Origin: CAVSRC01 sp963743015
GTDB lineage: Bacteria > Pseudomonadota > Alphaproteobacteria > Rhizobiales > Kaistiaceae
Direction of reading: 5' to 3'
Assembly (NCBI GenBank): GCA_963743015.1
Contig: CAVUOD010000033.1
Location: forward strand, 62,001 to 126,000
Length of the DNA stretch: 64,000 bases
Positions 50,010-59,460 of this stretch are shown here, piece after piece (positions within the stretch are counted from its first letter, which is position 1; the number at the start of each line of letters is the position of its first letter). The notes beneath the pieces are model-generated. The model did not search any database. It worked only from the letters and a program-made list of their open reading frames with translations, and was not told the DNA's origin. Position numbers and translations under genes: made by a program.

Positions 50010-51429
50010 ATGCAAGACCGAATGCTGGTACCGCTCATCGTCGCGTCGGCGCTGTTCATGCAGAACCTGGATTCGACCGTGGTGGCGACGGCGCTGCCGG
50101 CGATCGCGCAGGATTTCGGGGCCAATCCCATCCACCTGAAGCTGGCGCTGACCACCTATCTCCTGACCATCGCCGTGTTCCTGCCGGCCTCAGGCTGGAT
50201 GGCCGACCGCTTCGGCGCCCGCATGGTTTTCCGCACGGCGATCGCCATCTTCATCGCCGGCTCGGCGCTGTGCGGGCTGTCGCGGTCCATCGAGATGCTG
50301 GTCTTCGCCCGCATCGTCCAGGGTGTCGGCGGCTCGATGATGGTGCCGGTCGGCCGGCTGGTGGTGCTGCGCACGGTGCAGAAATCGGAGCTGGTGACGG
50401 CGCTCTCATGGCTCACCGTGCCGGCACTGGTCGGCCCGATCCTCGGACCGCCGGTCGGCGGGTTTCTCACCACCTATGCCAGCTGGCCGTGGATATTCTG
50501 GATCAACGTGCCGGTCGGTTTCCTCGGCATCGCGCTGGCCACCTGGTACGTGCCCGACCTCCACGGCGAAGGGAAAGTCCGTTTCGACACGACGGGCTTC
50601 GCCCTGGTCGGACTGGGACTGGCCGCCTTCATGACCGGCTCGACGACGCTGGGGCTGAACCTGTTGCCGCTGGTTGCCGACGCGGTGTTCATCGTCGGCG
50701 GAGCGGCGCTGCTTGTCGCCTATGCGGCGCACGCCAGGCGTAGCGATCACCCGATCCTCGACCTGTCGCTGTTCCGGATTCCGACCTTCTGGCACAGCGT
50801 GATCGGCGGCTCGGTGTTTCGCCTCGGCATCGGCGCGACGCCCTTCCTGCTGCCCCTCCTGCTTCAGCTCGGCTTCGGCATGACGCCGTTTCAATCGGGC
50901 TCCATCACCTTCGCCACCGCAGTCGGCGCCATCGTGATGAAGTTCACCGCACCGCAGATCATCCGGCGCTACGGCTTCCGCAATGTGCTGTCTGATCAAC
51001 ACCGTTCTCGGCGCTGCCTTCACGGCGCTGCCGGCAATCTTCGTGCCGACGACGCCGGTGGTGCTGATGGTCAGCCTGCTGTTGATCGGCGGTTTCTTCC
51101 GCTCGCTGCAGTTCACCGCCATCAATGCGCTCTCCTTCGCCGACGTGAGCCAGGCGCAGATGAGTCAGGCGACGACCATGACCAGCGTGGCGCAGCAGAT
51201 CGCGGTGTCGCTGGGCATCACCATCGGGGCGATCTCGCTGCAGCTGTCGACCAACGCCCATAGCGGAGCGATCACGGCCGACGTGTTCTGGCCGGCGTTC
51301 CTGACCGTGGGCGGGCTGACCCTCGCCTCGATCATCTCGTTCTGGCTGCTGGCGCCGGATGCCGGCTCGGAGATGTCGGGACGGCCGCCGTCGCCGGGCA
51401 CCAGAGCGGCCAGGCGGCTCGCCAAGTGA
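50010..51429 (+). CDS. MFS drug efflux transporter (DHA2 type), one frameshift
   Basis: From ATG 50010. Motif D1 of the 14-helix family is visible (LDSTVVATALPAIAQDFG), then GWMADRFGARMVF (motif A) and WPWIFWINVPVGF. The frame reads to RRYGFRNVL, where an extra T near 50991 shifts it; skipping that base continues LINTVLGAAFTALPAIFVPT through to TGA 51429, 472 aa with about 14 helices. Probably a multidrug exporter; substrate unknown. It converges with rlmE. Confidence 0.85.
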
Positions 51430-52125
51430 TCACGTGTGCCGCGAAAGCCGAGAGCGACCAGATAGAGCTCGACCGAAGCCGACCGGCTGGCCGGCGGCTT
51501 CACGTGATGCAGGCTCGAGAAATCGCGCTTGAGGCGGGCGAGCAGTTCGCCCTCGGTGCCGCCGCGGAAGACCTTGGCGACGAAATGGCCGCCGGGCTTC
51601 AGAACGGTCGCGGCGAAATCGGCGGCGGTCTCGCACAGGTACATGGTGCGCAGATGGTCGGTCTGGCGGTGGCCGGTGGTCGGCGCCGCCATGTCGGAGA
51701 GCACCACGTCGGCCGGATGGCCGCCGAGCGCGGCGCGGAGCGCCTCCGGCGCATCCTCGTCGAGAAAGTCCTTCTTCAGCACGGTGACGCCGGGAATCGG
51801 CGTCCATGTCGAGATAGTCGATGGCGACGACCAGCGGATCGGCGTCGGTCGAGCGCACGCGCGCCGCCGCCACCTGCGACCAGCCGCCGGGCGCGGCGCC
51901 GAGGTCGACCACGCGCCTGCCGGGCGCCAGCAGGTGAAAGCGATCGTCGATCTCGATCAGCTTGTAGGCGGAGCGCGCGCGGTAGCCCTCGTCCTGGGCG
52001 CGGGCGACGTAAGGGTCGTTGAGCTGGCGCTCGAGCCAGCGGTTGGACGAGGCCTTGCGCCGCTTGGCGGTCTTGACGCGCACATGAAGCGCGCGTCGTC
52101 CAGAGCCGCCTGGTCGTTCTGCCAT
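51430..52125 (-). CDS. rlmE: 23S rRNA 2'-O-ribose methyltransferase RlmE (FtsJ), frameshifted
   Basis: From ATG 52125: DPYVARAQDEGYRARSAYKL and the SAM motif VVDLGAAPGGWSQVA. An extra base at about 51801 breaks the frame after AIDYLDMD; skipping it continues PIPGVTVLKKDFLDED, VVLSDMAAPTTGHRQTDH and KVFRGGTEGELL. The K-D-K-E type catalytic residues are all visible. After this single correction the frame would run on to 51165, under the MFS gene; a TGA at 51430 in another frame gives the normal length (about 231 aa), so a second small shift near the end is likely. It methylates U2552 of 23S rRNA. Confidence 0.82.
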   Translation of the reverse strand: MAERPGGSGRRALHVRVKTAKRRKASSNRWLERQLNDPYVARAQDEGYRARSAYKLIEIDDRFHLLAPGRRVVDLGAAPGGWSQVAAARVRSTDADPLVVAIDYLDMDADSRRHRAEEGLSRRGCAGGAPRRARRPSGRRGALRHGGADHRPPPDRPSAHHVPVRDRRRFRRDRSEARRPFRRQGLPRRHRGRTARPPQARFLEPASREAAGQPVGFGRALSGRSRLSRHT

Positions 52126-52131
52126 GATCGT

Positions 52132-53478
52132 TCAGCGCGCCCGCCGGCGTGGCCGCGGATGCCAGCGGCCGTCCTCGACCATCAGGTCGACCAGCATGCC
52201 CTCGCGCAGGCCCCGATCGGCGACGCGCAGGCGCTCGCACGGCCAGCGCCGGCGGATCGCCTCGAGGATGGCGCAGCCGGCAAGAACGAGATCGGCCCGC
52301 TCGCGGCCGATGCAGGGATTGGCCATGCGGGCGTCGTAGTCCATGCCGACCAGGGTCTCGATGAGATCGGCGACGACGCCGCCGGCCAGCCAGGTTCCGT
52401 CGACGCGCCGGCGGTCGTAGCGCGGCAGGCCGAGATGGACGCCGGCAAGCGTGGTGACCGTGCCGGAGGTGCCGAGCATGTGGATGCCGCCGGCGGCGAC
52501 CGCCTGATCCAGTTCCTCGACCTCGGGGAAGTCCGCCAGCATCGCCGATACCTCGGCGACCATGTCGTCGAAGGTGGCGGGGCTGACATGGCGGCCGCCG
52601 TGGCGCTCGCTGATCGAGACGACGCCGACCGGCAGCGACATCCAGGTGCGGATGCGGTCGGCCATGCGGCGGCGGCGGCCGTTGGGCGCGGGCGCCAGGT
52701 CGATCCAGACGAGTTCGGAGGAGCCGCCGCCGATATCGAACAGGAGGACGCCGGAGGCGTTGGGATCGACCAGCGAGGCGCAGCCGGCGACGGCAAGGCG
52801 CGCCTCGGTCTCGCGCGAGACGATCTCCAGCGACAGGCCGGTCTCGGCGCGCACCCGCTCGATGAACTCAGGCCCGTTCTCGGCCGTGCGGCAGGCTTCG
52901 GTGGCGATCAGGCGGGCGCGGCGAACGCGGCGGTCGGCAAGCTTGGCGCCGCAGACGCCGAGTGCGTCGATGGCGCGCGCCATCGCAGCGTTGCTGAGAC
53001 GTCCGTTGGCGCCGATCCCCTCGCCCAGGCGGACGATGCGCGAAAAGGCGTCGACGACGCGGAATCCGTAGTCGCGCGGGGTCGCCACCAGCAGCCGGCA
53101 ATTATTGGTGCCGAGGTCGAGGGCGGCGTAGAGCGGCCCGTCCGGGCGCTCCCGCCGCGGCGGCACGACAATGGCCGGCGCTGCCACCGGCGGCTCGACA
53201 TGCGTGCCATTCGGCGTGCCATTGCCCGGCGCACCATTGACTTTCCTGCCGTTGAGGCTGGCGCCGTTGACCTGAACCGGCTGGGGAAGATCGACAGGCC
53301 CACCACCAAGCGCATAGACCGGGCCGCGGCGGCGGCGCCGGCTCTTCCTGCGCTTGCTTGCTTTGCCGCCAGACGCCGGGCGGACAGGCGCAGAGGACCC
53401 GGAATTCGGGCCACACGGCACCTGTCGCGGCAGATTCATCCGCGCGACCGGCGGGCCTGTCCGCGCCGTGCGGATCAT
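52132..53478 (-). CDS. ppx: Ppx/GppA exopolyphosphatase family protein
   Basis: 448 aa from ATG 53478; a TTG at 53499 is an alternative. A basic, Gly/Pro-rich N-terminus of about 120 residues precedes the sugar-kinase-like core: ALDLGTNNCRLLVATP, ATEACRTAENG, LFDIGGGSSELVWIDL and LGTSGTVTTLAG. It lacks the C-terminal HD domain of longer Ppx. It probably cleaves polyphosphate or pppGpp. rlmE starts six bases downstream, so they are co-transcribed, an arrangement common in Rhizobiales. Confidence 0.9.
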   Translation of the reverse strand: MIRTARTGPPVARMNLPRQVPCGPNSGSSAPVRPASGGKASKRRKSRRRRRGPVYALGGGPVDLPQPVQVNGASLNGRKVNGAPGNGTPNGTHVEPPVAAPAIVVPPRRERPDGPLYAALDLGTNNCRLLVATPRDYGFRVVDAFSRIVRLGEGIGANGRLSNAAMARAIDALGVCGAKLADRRVRRARLIATEACRTAENGPEFIERVRAETGLSLEIVSRETEARLAVAGCASLVDPNASGVLLFDIGGGSSELVWIDLAPAPNGRRRRMADRIRTWMSLPVGVVSISERHGGRHVSPATFDDMVAEVSAMLADFPEVEELDQAVAAGGIHMLGTSGTVTTLAGVHLGLPRYDRRRVDGTWLAGGVVADLIETLVGMDYDARMANPCIGRERADLVLAGCAILEAIRRRWPCERLRVADRGLREGMLVDLMVEDGRWHPRPRRRAR

Positions 53479-53522
53479 CGCCCGTCGACAAATTTCCAAT
53501 TCCTTCAGGAGGAGGTGCAGCT

Positions 53523-53579
53523 ATGCGCCGCTTGCGCCGCGCCGCGCGCCTCCCCGGTTACTTTTCGCGACCAGTCTAG
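53523..53579 (+). CDS. Possible 18-residue Arg-rich leader peptide
   Basis: ATG 53523 is preceded by AGGAGGAGGTG at optimal spacing, a much better ribosome-binding site than most genes here, and encodes MRRLRRAARLPGYFSRPV followed by TAG. It lies upstream of fadL and divergent from ppx. No function is known; a chance SD is possible. Confidence 0.3.
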   Translation: MRRLRRAARLPGYFSRPV

Positions 53580-53794
53580 CAGGCAGGGGGCGGCTGACAA
53601 GCCGGGTGATTTGCCGGCGAAATTGGCTGTGGCAGGCCGGAACGTGGCGCGACTGGCGATCTTGCCGTCCACTTCGGTGCGGCAAACGGCAATCGATCCG
53701 GAAAATGCGCCGTTGAGACAGGATACAGAATGTGGCGCGGCTGCCACGGCCTTCGGCCAATTCTCGCATTCGCCCCGAATTTCGCAAAAAGCAA

Positions 53795-53808
53795 TTGAGC
53801 CACGTCAA
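53795..53808. promoter_or_regulatory. FNR/FixK-like box upstream of the FadL-type gene
   Basis: TTGAGCCACGTCAA fits the core TTGA-N6-TCAA of FNR/FixK sites, about 86 bases before the start codon and next to an AT-rich stretch. One short match could occur by chance. Confidence 0.4.
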
Positions 53809-53893
53809 TATTCAATTATTCCTTTAACCTAATGGGGAAGCCGGCGCCGGACGAGGCGACGATTCGGGGCACCGGCGAGACGGGAGAGGGATC

Positions 53894-55189
53894 ATGACTA
53901 GACTGGGGGCGCGGCTTCTTCCTGCCGCTATCGGGCTCGTAGCGTCGGTGATGCTGCCGGCGGCGGCGTGGTCCACCGAGGGCTATTTCCAGCTCGGCTT
54001 CAGCCCCGTCCAGAACGCCCTCGGCGGCGCCGGCGTGGCCAATTCCGAGGACGCCATGTCGATGGCGCTGAACCCGGCGGGCCTTGCCGATATCGGCAGG
54101 CAGTTCCAGCTCGGCGCCGCGCTCTTCATGCCCTATCGCGGCTATTCGGTTTCGGGTCCCGGCGGTGTTGTCGCGCCGGGCGTTGGGGCTGGCTCGGTGG
54201 AGAGCGAAAACAACCTCTTCGTCATGCCCAACATGGCCTACAGCCACCCGATCGACGCGACGTCCGCGGTCGGTATCGTGCTCTACGGCAATGGCGGCAT
54301 GAACACGACCTACAACAATGTCACCAATAATTTTGGTGGCTGCCCAGCACCCGGTGTTGGTGCCGGTGTCTTCTGCGGCGGCAATGCCGGCGTCGACCTC
54401 ATGCAGGGCTTCCTCTCGGTCGACTATGCCAAGCGGATCGGCAAATTTGCCTTCGGCATCGCGCCCACGCTCGCGGTCCAACGCTTTGCAGCCAAGGGTC
54501 TCAGCCTGTTCGGTATTTCCGCGTCGTCGGATCCGGCGAACCTGACCAACCGGGGCTACGACTACTCGGTCGGCGGCGGCTTGCGCGCCGGCGTCCAGTT
54601 TGACATGACCGACCAGTTCCGCATCGCCTTTGCCGGCCAGACGAAGATGTGGATGTCCAAGTTTGGCAAGTATGCCGGCCTCTTCGCCGATCAGGGCAGT
54701 TTCGACATCCCCGCCTCGATCACTGCGGGCGTTGCCTATGACGTCAACCCGCAACTGACCGTCATGGCCGACTTCCAGCGCATCTTCTACAGCGGCGTCG
54801 GCGCCGTCGGAAATTCGTCAGCCAACCCGCCGCTGTTCGGCACCTCCGGCGGCCCCGGCTTCGGCTGGAAAGACATCAATGTCTACAAGTTCGGCGTCGA
54901 ATACCGGATGAACGACATGTGGACGCTGCGCGCCGGCTATGCCTACAACGACCAGCCGGTCCAGTCGGCCGACGTCATGCTGAACATCCTCGCGCCCGGT
55001 GTCGTCCAGCACCACATCACCGCCGGCGCGACCTACAAGATGTCGAAGACCGACTCGCTCGACTTCGCCTTCGTCTACGCGCCCGACAGCACGGTCACGG
55101 GTGCCATTCCCACAAAGTATGGCGCGCAGACGATCAAGCTGCACATGCACCAGTTCTTCGGACAGGTGGGCTGGACGCGCAATTTCTGA
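53894..55189 (+). CDS. OmpP1/FadL-family outer membrane porin
   Basis: 431 aa. Signal peptide (about 1-26, ending PAAAWS), then the FadL plug signature: LGGAGVANSEDAMSMALNPAGLA (about residues 36-58) with the conserved Asn-Pro-Ala. A 14-strand barrel follows, ending in the C-terminal aromatic Phe (GWTRNF) needed for BAM insertion. It should admit hydrophobic compounds such as fatty acids or aromatic hydrocarbons. It stands alone with its own terminator. Confidence 0.9.
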   Translation: MTRLGARLLPAAIGLVASVMLPAAAWSTEGYFQLGFSPVQNALGGAGVANSEDAMSMALNPAGLADIGRQFQLGAALFMPYRGYSVSGPGGVVAPGVGAGSVESENNLFVMPNMAYSHPIDATSAVGIVLYGNGGMNTTYNNVTNNFGGCPAPGVGAGVFCGGNAGVDLMQGFLSVDYAKRIGKFAFGIAPTLAVQRFAAKGLSLFGISASSDPANLTNRGYDYSVGGGLRAGVQFDMTDQFRIAFAGQTKMWMSKFGKYAGLFADQGSFDIPASITAGVAYDVNPQLTVMADFQRIFYSGVGAVGNSSANPPLFGTSGGPGFGWKDINVYKFGVEYRMNDMWTLRAGYAYNDQPVQSADVMLNILAPGVVQHHITAGATYKMSKTDSLDFAFVYAPDSTVTGAIPTKYGAQTIKLHMHQFFGQVGWTRNF

Positions 55190-55558
55190 TCCGGGTGCTA
55201 TCTGGTTGCATTGCGGGCGCGGTCCGAAAGGTCCGCGCCCGCAGTGTTTTCAGACACTTGTCGCAACAATCTCATAAACTGCCGACCGCTTTCCGCGGCC
55301 GCCAGCCGTCGTTCGCCAAAGCTGGCGGTGCGCACGGGACTGTCAGATTTCGGCGGCCGGGCGCCGGCCGGCGATCGGGGTCCGAACCTCGGCCGTGCCA
55401 AATTGTTTCGGCTGCGTGACAGAACGCCGCGTAGTCGGGCCGCCCTTCCCGGGACCTGCGACTCCCCATCGGCCCGCGCCCTGCCGTATGGTGTCGACGA
55501 CCGTTCACATTGGTGATCCGCGCTGCACGCGGACATCCGACCAGGGAGTTGACGACTG
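55190..55558. other. Gene-free region after the FadL-type gene
   Basis: 369 bases. The strong terminator at its left end is listed separately. The remainder shows no gene, repeat or RNA, and must hold the promoter of the FGGY kinase. Confidence 0.5.
55213..55250 (+). terminator. Intrinsic terminator of the FadL-type gene
   Basis: GCGGGCGCGG (55213-55222) and CCGCGCCCGC (55233-55242) form a perfect ten-bp stem around a GAAA-containing loop, and AGTGTTTT follows. About 25 bases past the stop codon. Confidence 0.8.
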
Positions 55559-57160
55559 ATGACGCAGCAGGGCACCGGCGCGGCCGCGGCGATTGCCGAG
55601 GGCCGCACATCGCTGGGAGTCGAACTCGGGTCCACCAACATCAAGGCGTGCCTTATCGGGCCGGACCACGAGGTCCTCGCCACGGGCACCCACGGCTGGG
55701 AGAACCAGTTCGTCGACCGTCTGTGGACCTATTCCGAAGACGCGATCTGGAGTGGCCTCCAGGCCGCGGTCGCCAGCCTGCTGGCCGATGTCAAGCGACG
55801 CCACGGCGTGCCCCTCACCCGCATCGGCGCGCTGGGTTTCTCGGCGATGATGCACGGCTACCTGGCCTTCGATGCGAAAGGTACCCTGCTCGTCCCGTTC
55901 CGCACCTGGCGCAACACCAACACCGAGCGCGCCGCGGCCGAACTGACCAAGACGCTCGGCTTCAATCTCCCGCTGCGCTGGTCGGGCTCGCATCTTTACC
56001 AGGCCGTCCTCGACGAGGAGCCGCATGTCGCCGAGCTCGATTTCATCACGACGCTGTCCGGCTTCGTCCACTGGCGCCTCACCGGCCGCAAGGTGATCGG
56101 CGTCGGCGACGCGTCGGGCATGTTCCCGATCGATCCGGCCACCCATGACTACGACGCGCCGATGATGGCCCACTTCAGCGAGATGGTCGCCGCCCGGCGG
56201 CCGGGCCTCGACGCTGCCGCCCTCTTCCCCAAGGTGCTGGTCGCCGGCGAGGACGCCGGAACGCTCACCGCGGAGGGTGCCGCCCTGCTCGATCCGACCG
56301 GCACGCTGCAGCCGGGCGTGCCGATGTGCCCGCCCGAGGGCGACGCCGGCACGGGCATGGTGGCCACCAATGCCGTCGCCCAGCGCACCGGCAACATCAG
56401 CGCGGGCACGTCGATCTTCGCCATGGTGGTGCTCGAGAAGCCGCTGACCGCGGTGCACGAGGAGCTCGACATCGTCACCACACCGGCGGGCGACCTGGTG
56501 GCGATGGTCCACTGCAACAACGGCGCCAGCGAACTCGGCACCTGGGCGAACCTGTTCACCGAGTTCGCCGCCGCAATCGGGGCCGATGCGGATGCGAACG
56601 CCGTCTTCGGCGCGCTGTTCGGCGCGGCGCTCGAAGGCGAGGCCGACGGTGGCGGGCTGCTCGCCTACAATTATCTCGCCGGCGAGCCGATCACCGGTCT
56701 GACCGAGGGGCGTCCGCTGGTCGTGCGCACCCCCGGCAGCCGCCTCACCCTTGGCAACTTCATGCGCACCCAGCTCTACGCCGCCTTCGGCACGCTGAGC
56801 CTCGGCATGAACGTGCTGTGGGGCGAGGGCGTGCAGCTCGACTCGATGTTCGCGCATGGCGGCATGTTCAGGACGGCCGGTGTCGCGCAGCGCCTGCTGG
56901 CGGCGGCCATCGGTGCGCCGGTGAGCGTGGGCGACACGGCCAGCGAGGGCGGCGCATGGGGCATCGCCGTGCTCGCCGAGTTCCTGCGCAAGGGGACCGG
57001 CGAGAGCCTCGGCGGCTACCTTGCAGGCCGCGTGTTCGCGGACGTCGAACTGGCGGTGGCCGAACCCGACCCCGCCGATGTGGCGGGTTACGCCAAATGG
57101 CTTGAGATGTACTCAGCCGGTCTGGCGATCGAGAAGGCGGCGACGGAGGCGATCAGCTAG
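55559..57160 (+). CDS. FGGY-family carbohydrate kinase
   Basis: 533 aa. LGVELGSTNIKACLIG forms the first ATP phosphate loop, FSAMMHGYLAFD the sugar-site segment, GTSIFAMVVLE and AHGGMFRTAGVAQ the second-domain motifs. The length and the ATPase core place it with xylulokinase-like FGGY kinases. No sugar transporter, isomerase or regulator lies beside it, so the substrate is open (pentulose, polyol or similar). Confidence 0.85.
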   Translation: MTQQGTGAAAAIAEGRTSLGVELGSTNIKACLIGPDHEVLATGTHGWENQFVDRLWTYSEDAIWSGLQAAVASLLADVKRRHGVPLTRIGALGFSAMMHGYLAFDAKGTLLVPFRTWRNTNTERAAAELTKTLGFNLPLRWSGSHLYQAVLDEEPHVAELDFITTLSGFVHWRLTGRKVIGVGDASGMFPIDPATHDYDAPMMAHFSEMVAARRPGLDAAALFPKVLVAGEDAGTLTAEGAALLDPTGTLQPGVPMCPPEGDAGTGMVATNAVAQRTGNISAGTSIFAMVVLEKPLTAVHEELDIVTTPAGDLVAMVHCNNGASELGTWANLFTEFAAAIGADADANAVFGALFGAALEGEADGGGLLAYNYLAGEPITGLTEGRPLVVRTPGSRLTLGNFMRTQLYAAFGTLSLGMNVLWGEGVQLDSMFAHGGMFRTAGVAQRLLAAAIGAPVSVGDTASEGGAWGIAVLAEFLRKGTGESLGGYLAGRVFADVELAVAEPDPADVAGYAKWLEMYSAGLAIEKAATEAIS

Positions 57161-57178
57161 CCAGGGCTAGGCACCGGA

Positions 57179-57207
57179 TGACGGCCGGCTGGCGGGCCGT
57201 CACGCCT
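57179..57207 (+). terminator. Hairpin terminator after the FGGY kinase
   Basis: TGACGGCC (57179-57186) and GGCCGTCA (57195-57202) form a perfect eight-bp stem, then CGCCTTTG. The tail is weak in T. Confidence 0.5.
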
Positions 57208-57448
57208 TTGCGCTCATTTCGCACGGGCGCGCCGGGAGCCAGGTGGAGAGTGGCTGGGGAACTAGGATGCGGCTGAGAATTCTAATTAATTCAATGATTT
57301 AAATTAGTTATCGCCTAGCCATCCCAAATTGACGTGGCAGATCGTAACAGGCCTTCGGGACGCAACGACGACGCTCTTGACGGCATCTTTGGCCGAGTCA
57401 CCACTGGTGAAGCAGCGACCGGCGCCCAACGGCGAAAGGGGTTCAGAA

Positions 57449-57830
57449 ATGATAGACAATGCTAATCCGGCACAGGATTTCAGCAAAGGCGAGAAAGTCG
57501 CCCCGAGTTGGACCCATCAGTTTTTCGATTTCACCACGATCGAGGCAAATTCGAGCGTTGTCCCGGGCAGGATCGACAGCGATGCTGGTCGCCGGTTCGC
57601 CGCGCTGAATATGATGGCCAGCGACCTGCGCTTAGCGCTTTCCTGCCTTTCCGAAGCGAACAAAATTGGCATACCAGACCCGGAAAACATACACTCACGA
57701 GCGCTCATTCATTCCGCCGTAACGTCCTATGCGCGGCCATTCAAAACCAGCGTTAGGGAAATCCAACTGAGCGTAGGTTTCTTCTCGCCGCTCGGGGCCG
57801 GTTTTGATGTCGGGTTGCACGACTATCTAG
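57449..57830 (+). pseudogene. Hypothetical protein gene, 5' part, interrupted by the IS1380-family element
   Basis: ATG 57449 (AAGGGG upstream). The intact part runs MIDNANPAQDFSKGEKVAPS to GFDVGLHDYL and has helical, soluble character (MMASDLRLALSCLSEANKIG, HSAVTSYARPF). At 57827 the insertion-sequence target site CTAG occurs within codons of this gene. Deleting the element together with one CTAG joins this part in frame to RDKHVAHSVNDFE at 59465. Base composition is lower in GC than in the core genes to the left. Function unknown. Confidence 0.75.
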
Positions 57831-59460
57831 CCCATCCTATTCATGAAGGCTTGGCTGCATGGACCATTTGGGGCGAGGACGCGGGGTGCCGTGGCGTGTT
57901 TTTCACCGCATCTGGGCACGGAACTTGAAGAACGCGTTGGAGGGTTGGGACTGAGTTTGTCGGGGCGCGCTTGCCCCGCTGATCAGGGTGCCGCACCGCG
58001 CGGCCGTGGCGCGAGCGCGGTGACCAATCCCTGGAACAGCTCGGCTTCGGGATGACAGGCCGCATAGGAGAGCCGGATGCGGCTCATGCTTTCCTGGACA
58101 CGGACCGCGATTTTGACGAGCCGCAGCCGCAGGGTCGAGAACTCGGCCTTGGCCAGATCGCGGACCATGGGGATGGCGTCGCGGACGGCGAGCAGGAGCC
58201 AGTAGGCGGCGGTGTGAAGGACGAGCCGGACCTGGTTGGCGACGGCGCGTCGACAGGAGGTCCGGTCGGAGGCGAGATGGGTCTTGTGCGCCTTGATCAG
58301 ATTCTCGGCTTGGCCGCGGGCGCAGTAGAGGGTCTCATAGACGACGCGCGGGCTGATGGCAGCGAGGTTGGTGACGACGAAGCGGATGTCGAGACCGAGT
58401 CTGGTCGCTTCGATGCGCGCGACCGCCCGGCGCTCGCGCGACCAGCCCTTGGCTTTGTGACGGGTCTCGGCGAAGTCACGCACCACATCGGCATTCTCGA
58501 GGGCGCGCCGGGTGCGCACGGCCTCGGCGACGTGCTCGACCTTGGCGGTGAGCGGGCGCGTGCCGGTCAGGCCGAAGATATAGGTGACGCCGTTGTCGTC
58601 GCACCAGTCCATGGCCTCGGGCCGGGCGTAGTGCCCATCGCCGCGGATGGTGATGCGGGTTGCCGGCCAGCGCCCGCGGATGCGCCGCACGAGCCGGCGG
58701 ATGTGGGCACGCACCTCGATGCCCGATGGGGTCTTGCCCGGCCGCAGCACGATGGCGACCGGGCGACCTGTTGCGGTGTCGTAAACATGGATCGGAAGGA
58801 AGCATCGCTCGTCGTAATGGGCATTGAACAACGACAGCTGCTGGTGCCCATGGACGACGTCGCAGGTATCGTCGATGTCGAGCGTGACGTTCGCCGGGGG
58901 CTTGTCGTAGCTCGCCAGCCATTGGTCGATGAGGGCATAGGTGAGCCGAATGGCATCGCGCACCGTCGGCGCGTTCTCCAGCCGCGACAGGGTCGGCTGC
59001 GAGGCGAGGTCCGTGCCGCTATCGGGCAGGCGGCCGCAGGCGAGCTTGAAGGCCGGGTCAGCCCGCAGCGGTCCGAAGTCGTTGCAGTCCTCATAGCCGC
59101 AAGCGATTGCGAAGATGCGGGCGCGCATCATGTCGGCCATCGCATGCCGCACCCGCGCCGGGTCGCGCCGGTCGGGAAGGAGCGCGGCAAGGCGGTCGGC
59201 AATCCCGAGCCGACGCTCGGCCTGGGCCAGAAGCATCACGCCGCCGTCCGACGACACGCGTCCACCGTCGAAGGCGGCCGTGATCTTCTTCGAGCGCACG
59301 GCTGGAAACGAGAACGGCGGAATCGTATCGTCGGTCATGGCGGATGTGGCAGCTGCGGTTGGGTGGGCAGGATTGGCTTCAGCAACCGAATCCTACGTCA
59401 CATCAAAAGCTTATGCTACATCCGCCAGCCTCGCTCTGTGCCCGCCGTGAATAAAACGGG
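57831..59460 (-). mobile_element. IS1380-family insertion sequence, complete, with 4-bp target duplication
   Basis: 1630 bases. Left end CCCATCCTATTCATGAAGG and the reverse complement of the right end, CCCGTTTTATTCACGGCGG, match at 13 of 19 positions. The direct repeat CTAG flanks it on both sides (57827-57830 and 59461-59464). One transposase gene fills it. Size, ends and the 4-bp duplication fit the IS1380 family. Confidence 0.85.
57983..59338 (-). CDS. IS1380-family transposase
   Basis: 451 aa DDE transposase. Acidic residues are seen in TLDIDDTCDVVHGHQ, TIRGDGHYARPEAMDW and YCARGQAENLIKAHKTHLAS; the last is the Y-R-E-K-type signature of the family. Start MTDDTIPPFSFPAVRSKKIT is typical. 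No frameshift or stop; it looks functional. Confidence 0.95.
   Translation of the reverse strand: MTDDTIPPFSFPAVRSKKITAAFDGGRVSSDGGVMLLAQAERRLGIADRLAALLPDRRDPARVRHAMADMMRARIFAIACGYEDCNDFGPLRADPAFKLACGRLPDSGTDLASQPTLSRLENAPTVRDAIRLTYALIDQWLASYDKPPANVTLDIDDTCDVVHGHQQLSLFNAHYDERCFLPIHVYDTATGRPVAIVLRPGKTPSGIEVRAHIRRLVRRIRGRWPATRITIRGDGHYARPEAMDWCDDNGVTYIFGLTGTRPLTAKVEHVAEAVRTRRALENADVVRDFAETRHKAKGWSRERRAVARIEATRLGLDIRFVVTNLAAISPRVVYETLYCARGQAENLIKAHKTHLASDRTSCRRAVANQVRLVLHTAAYWLLLAVRDAIPMVRDLAKAEFSTLRLRLVKIAVRVQESMSRIRLSYAACHPEAELFQGLVTALAPRPRGAAP

Larger units (their letters stand above)
53500..53893. other. Divergent region between ppx and fadL-like gene
   Basis: 394 bases with the tiny frame at 53523 and an FNR/FixK-like box at 53795. 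The last 80 bases before fadL are AT-rich. No other gene seen. Confidence 0.5.

Noticed and set aside
57881..57928. C-terminal residues of the interrupted gene beyond 57830
   Set aside because: They are encoded by the end of the insertion sequence, not by the original gene.
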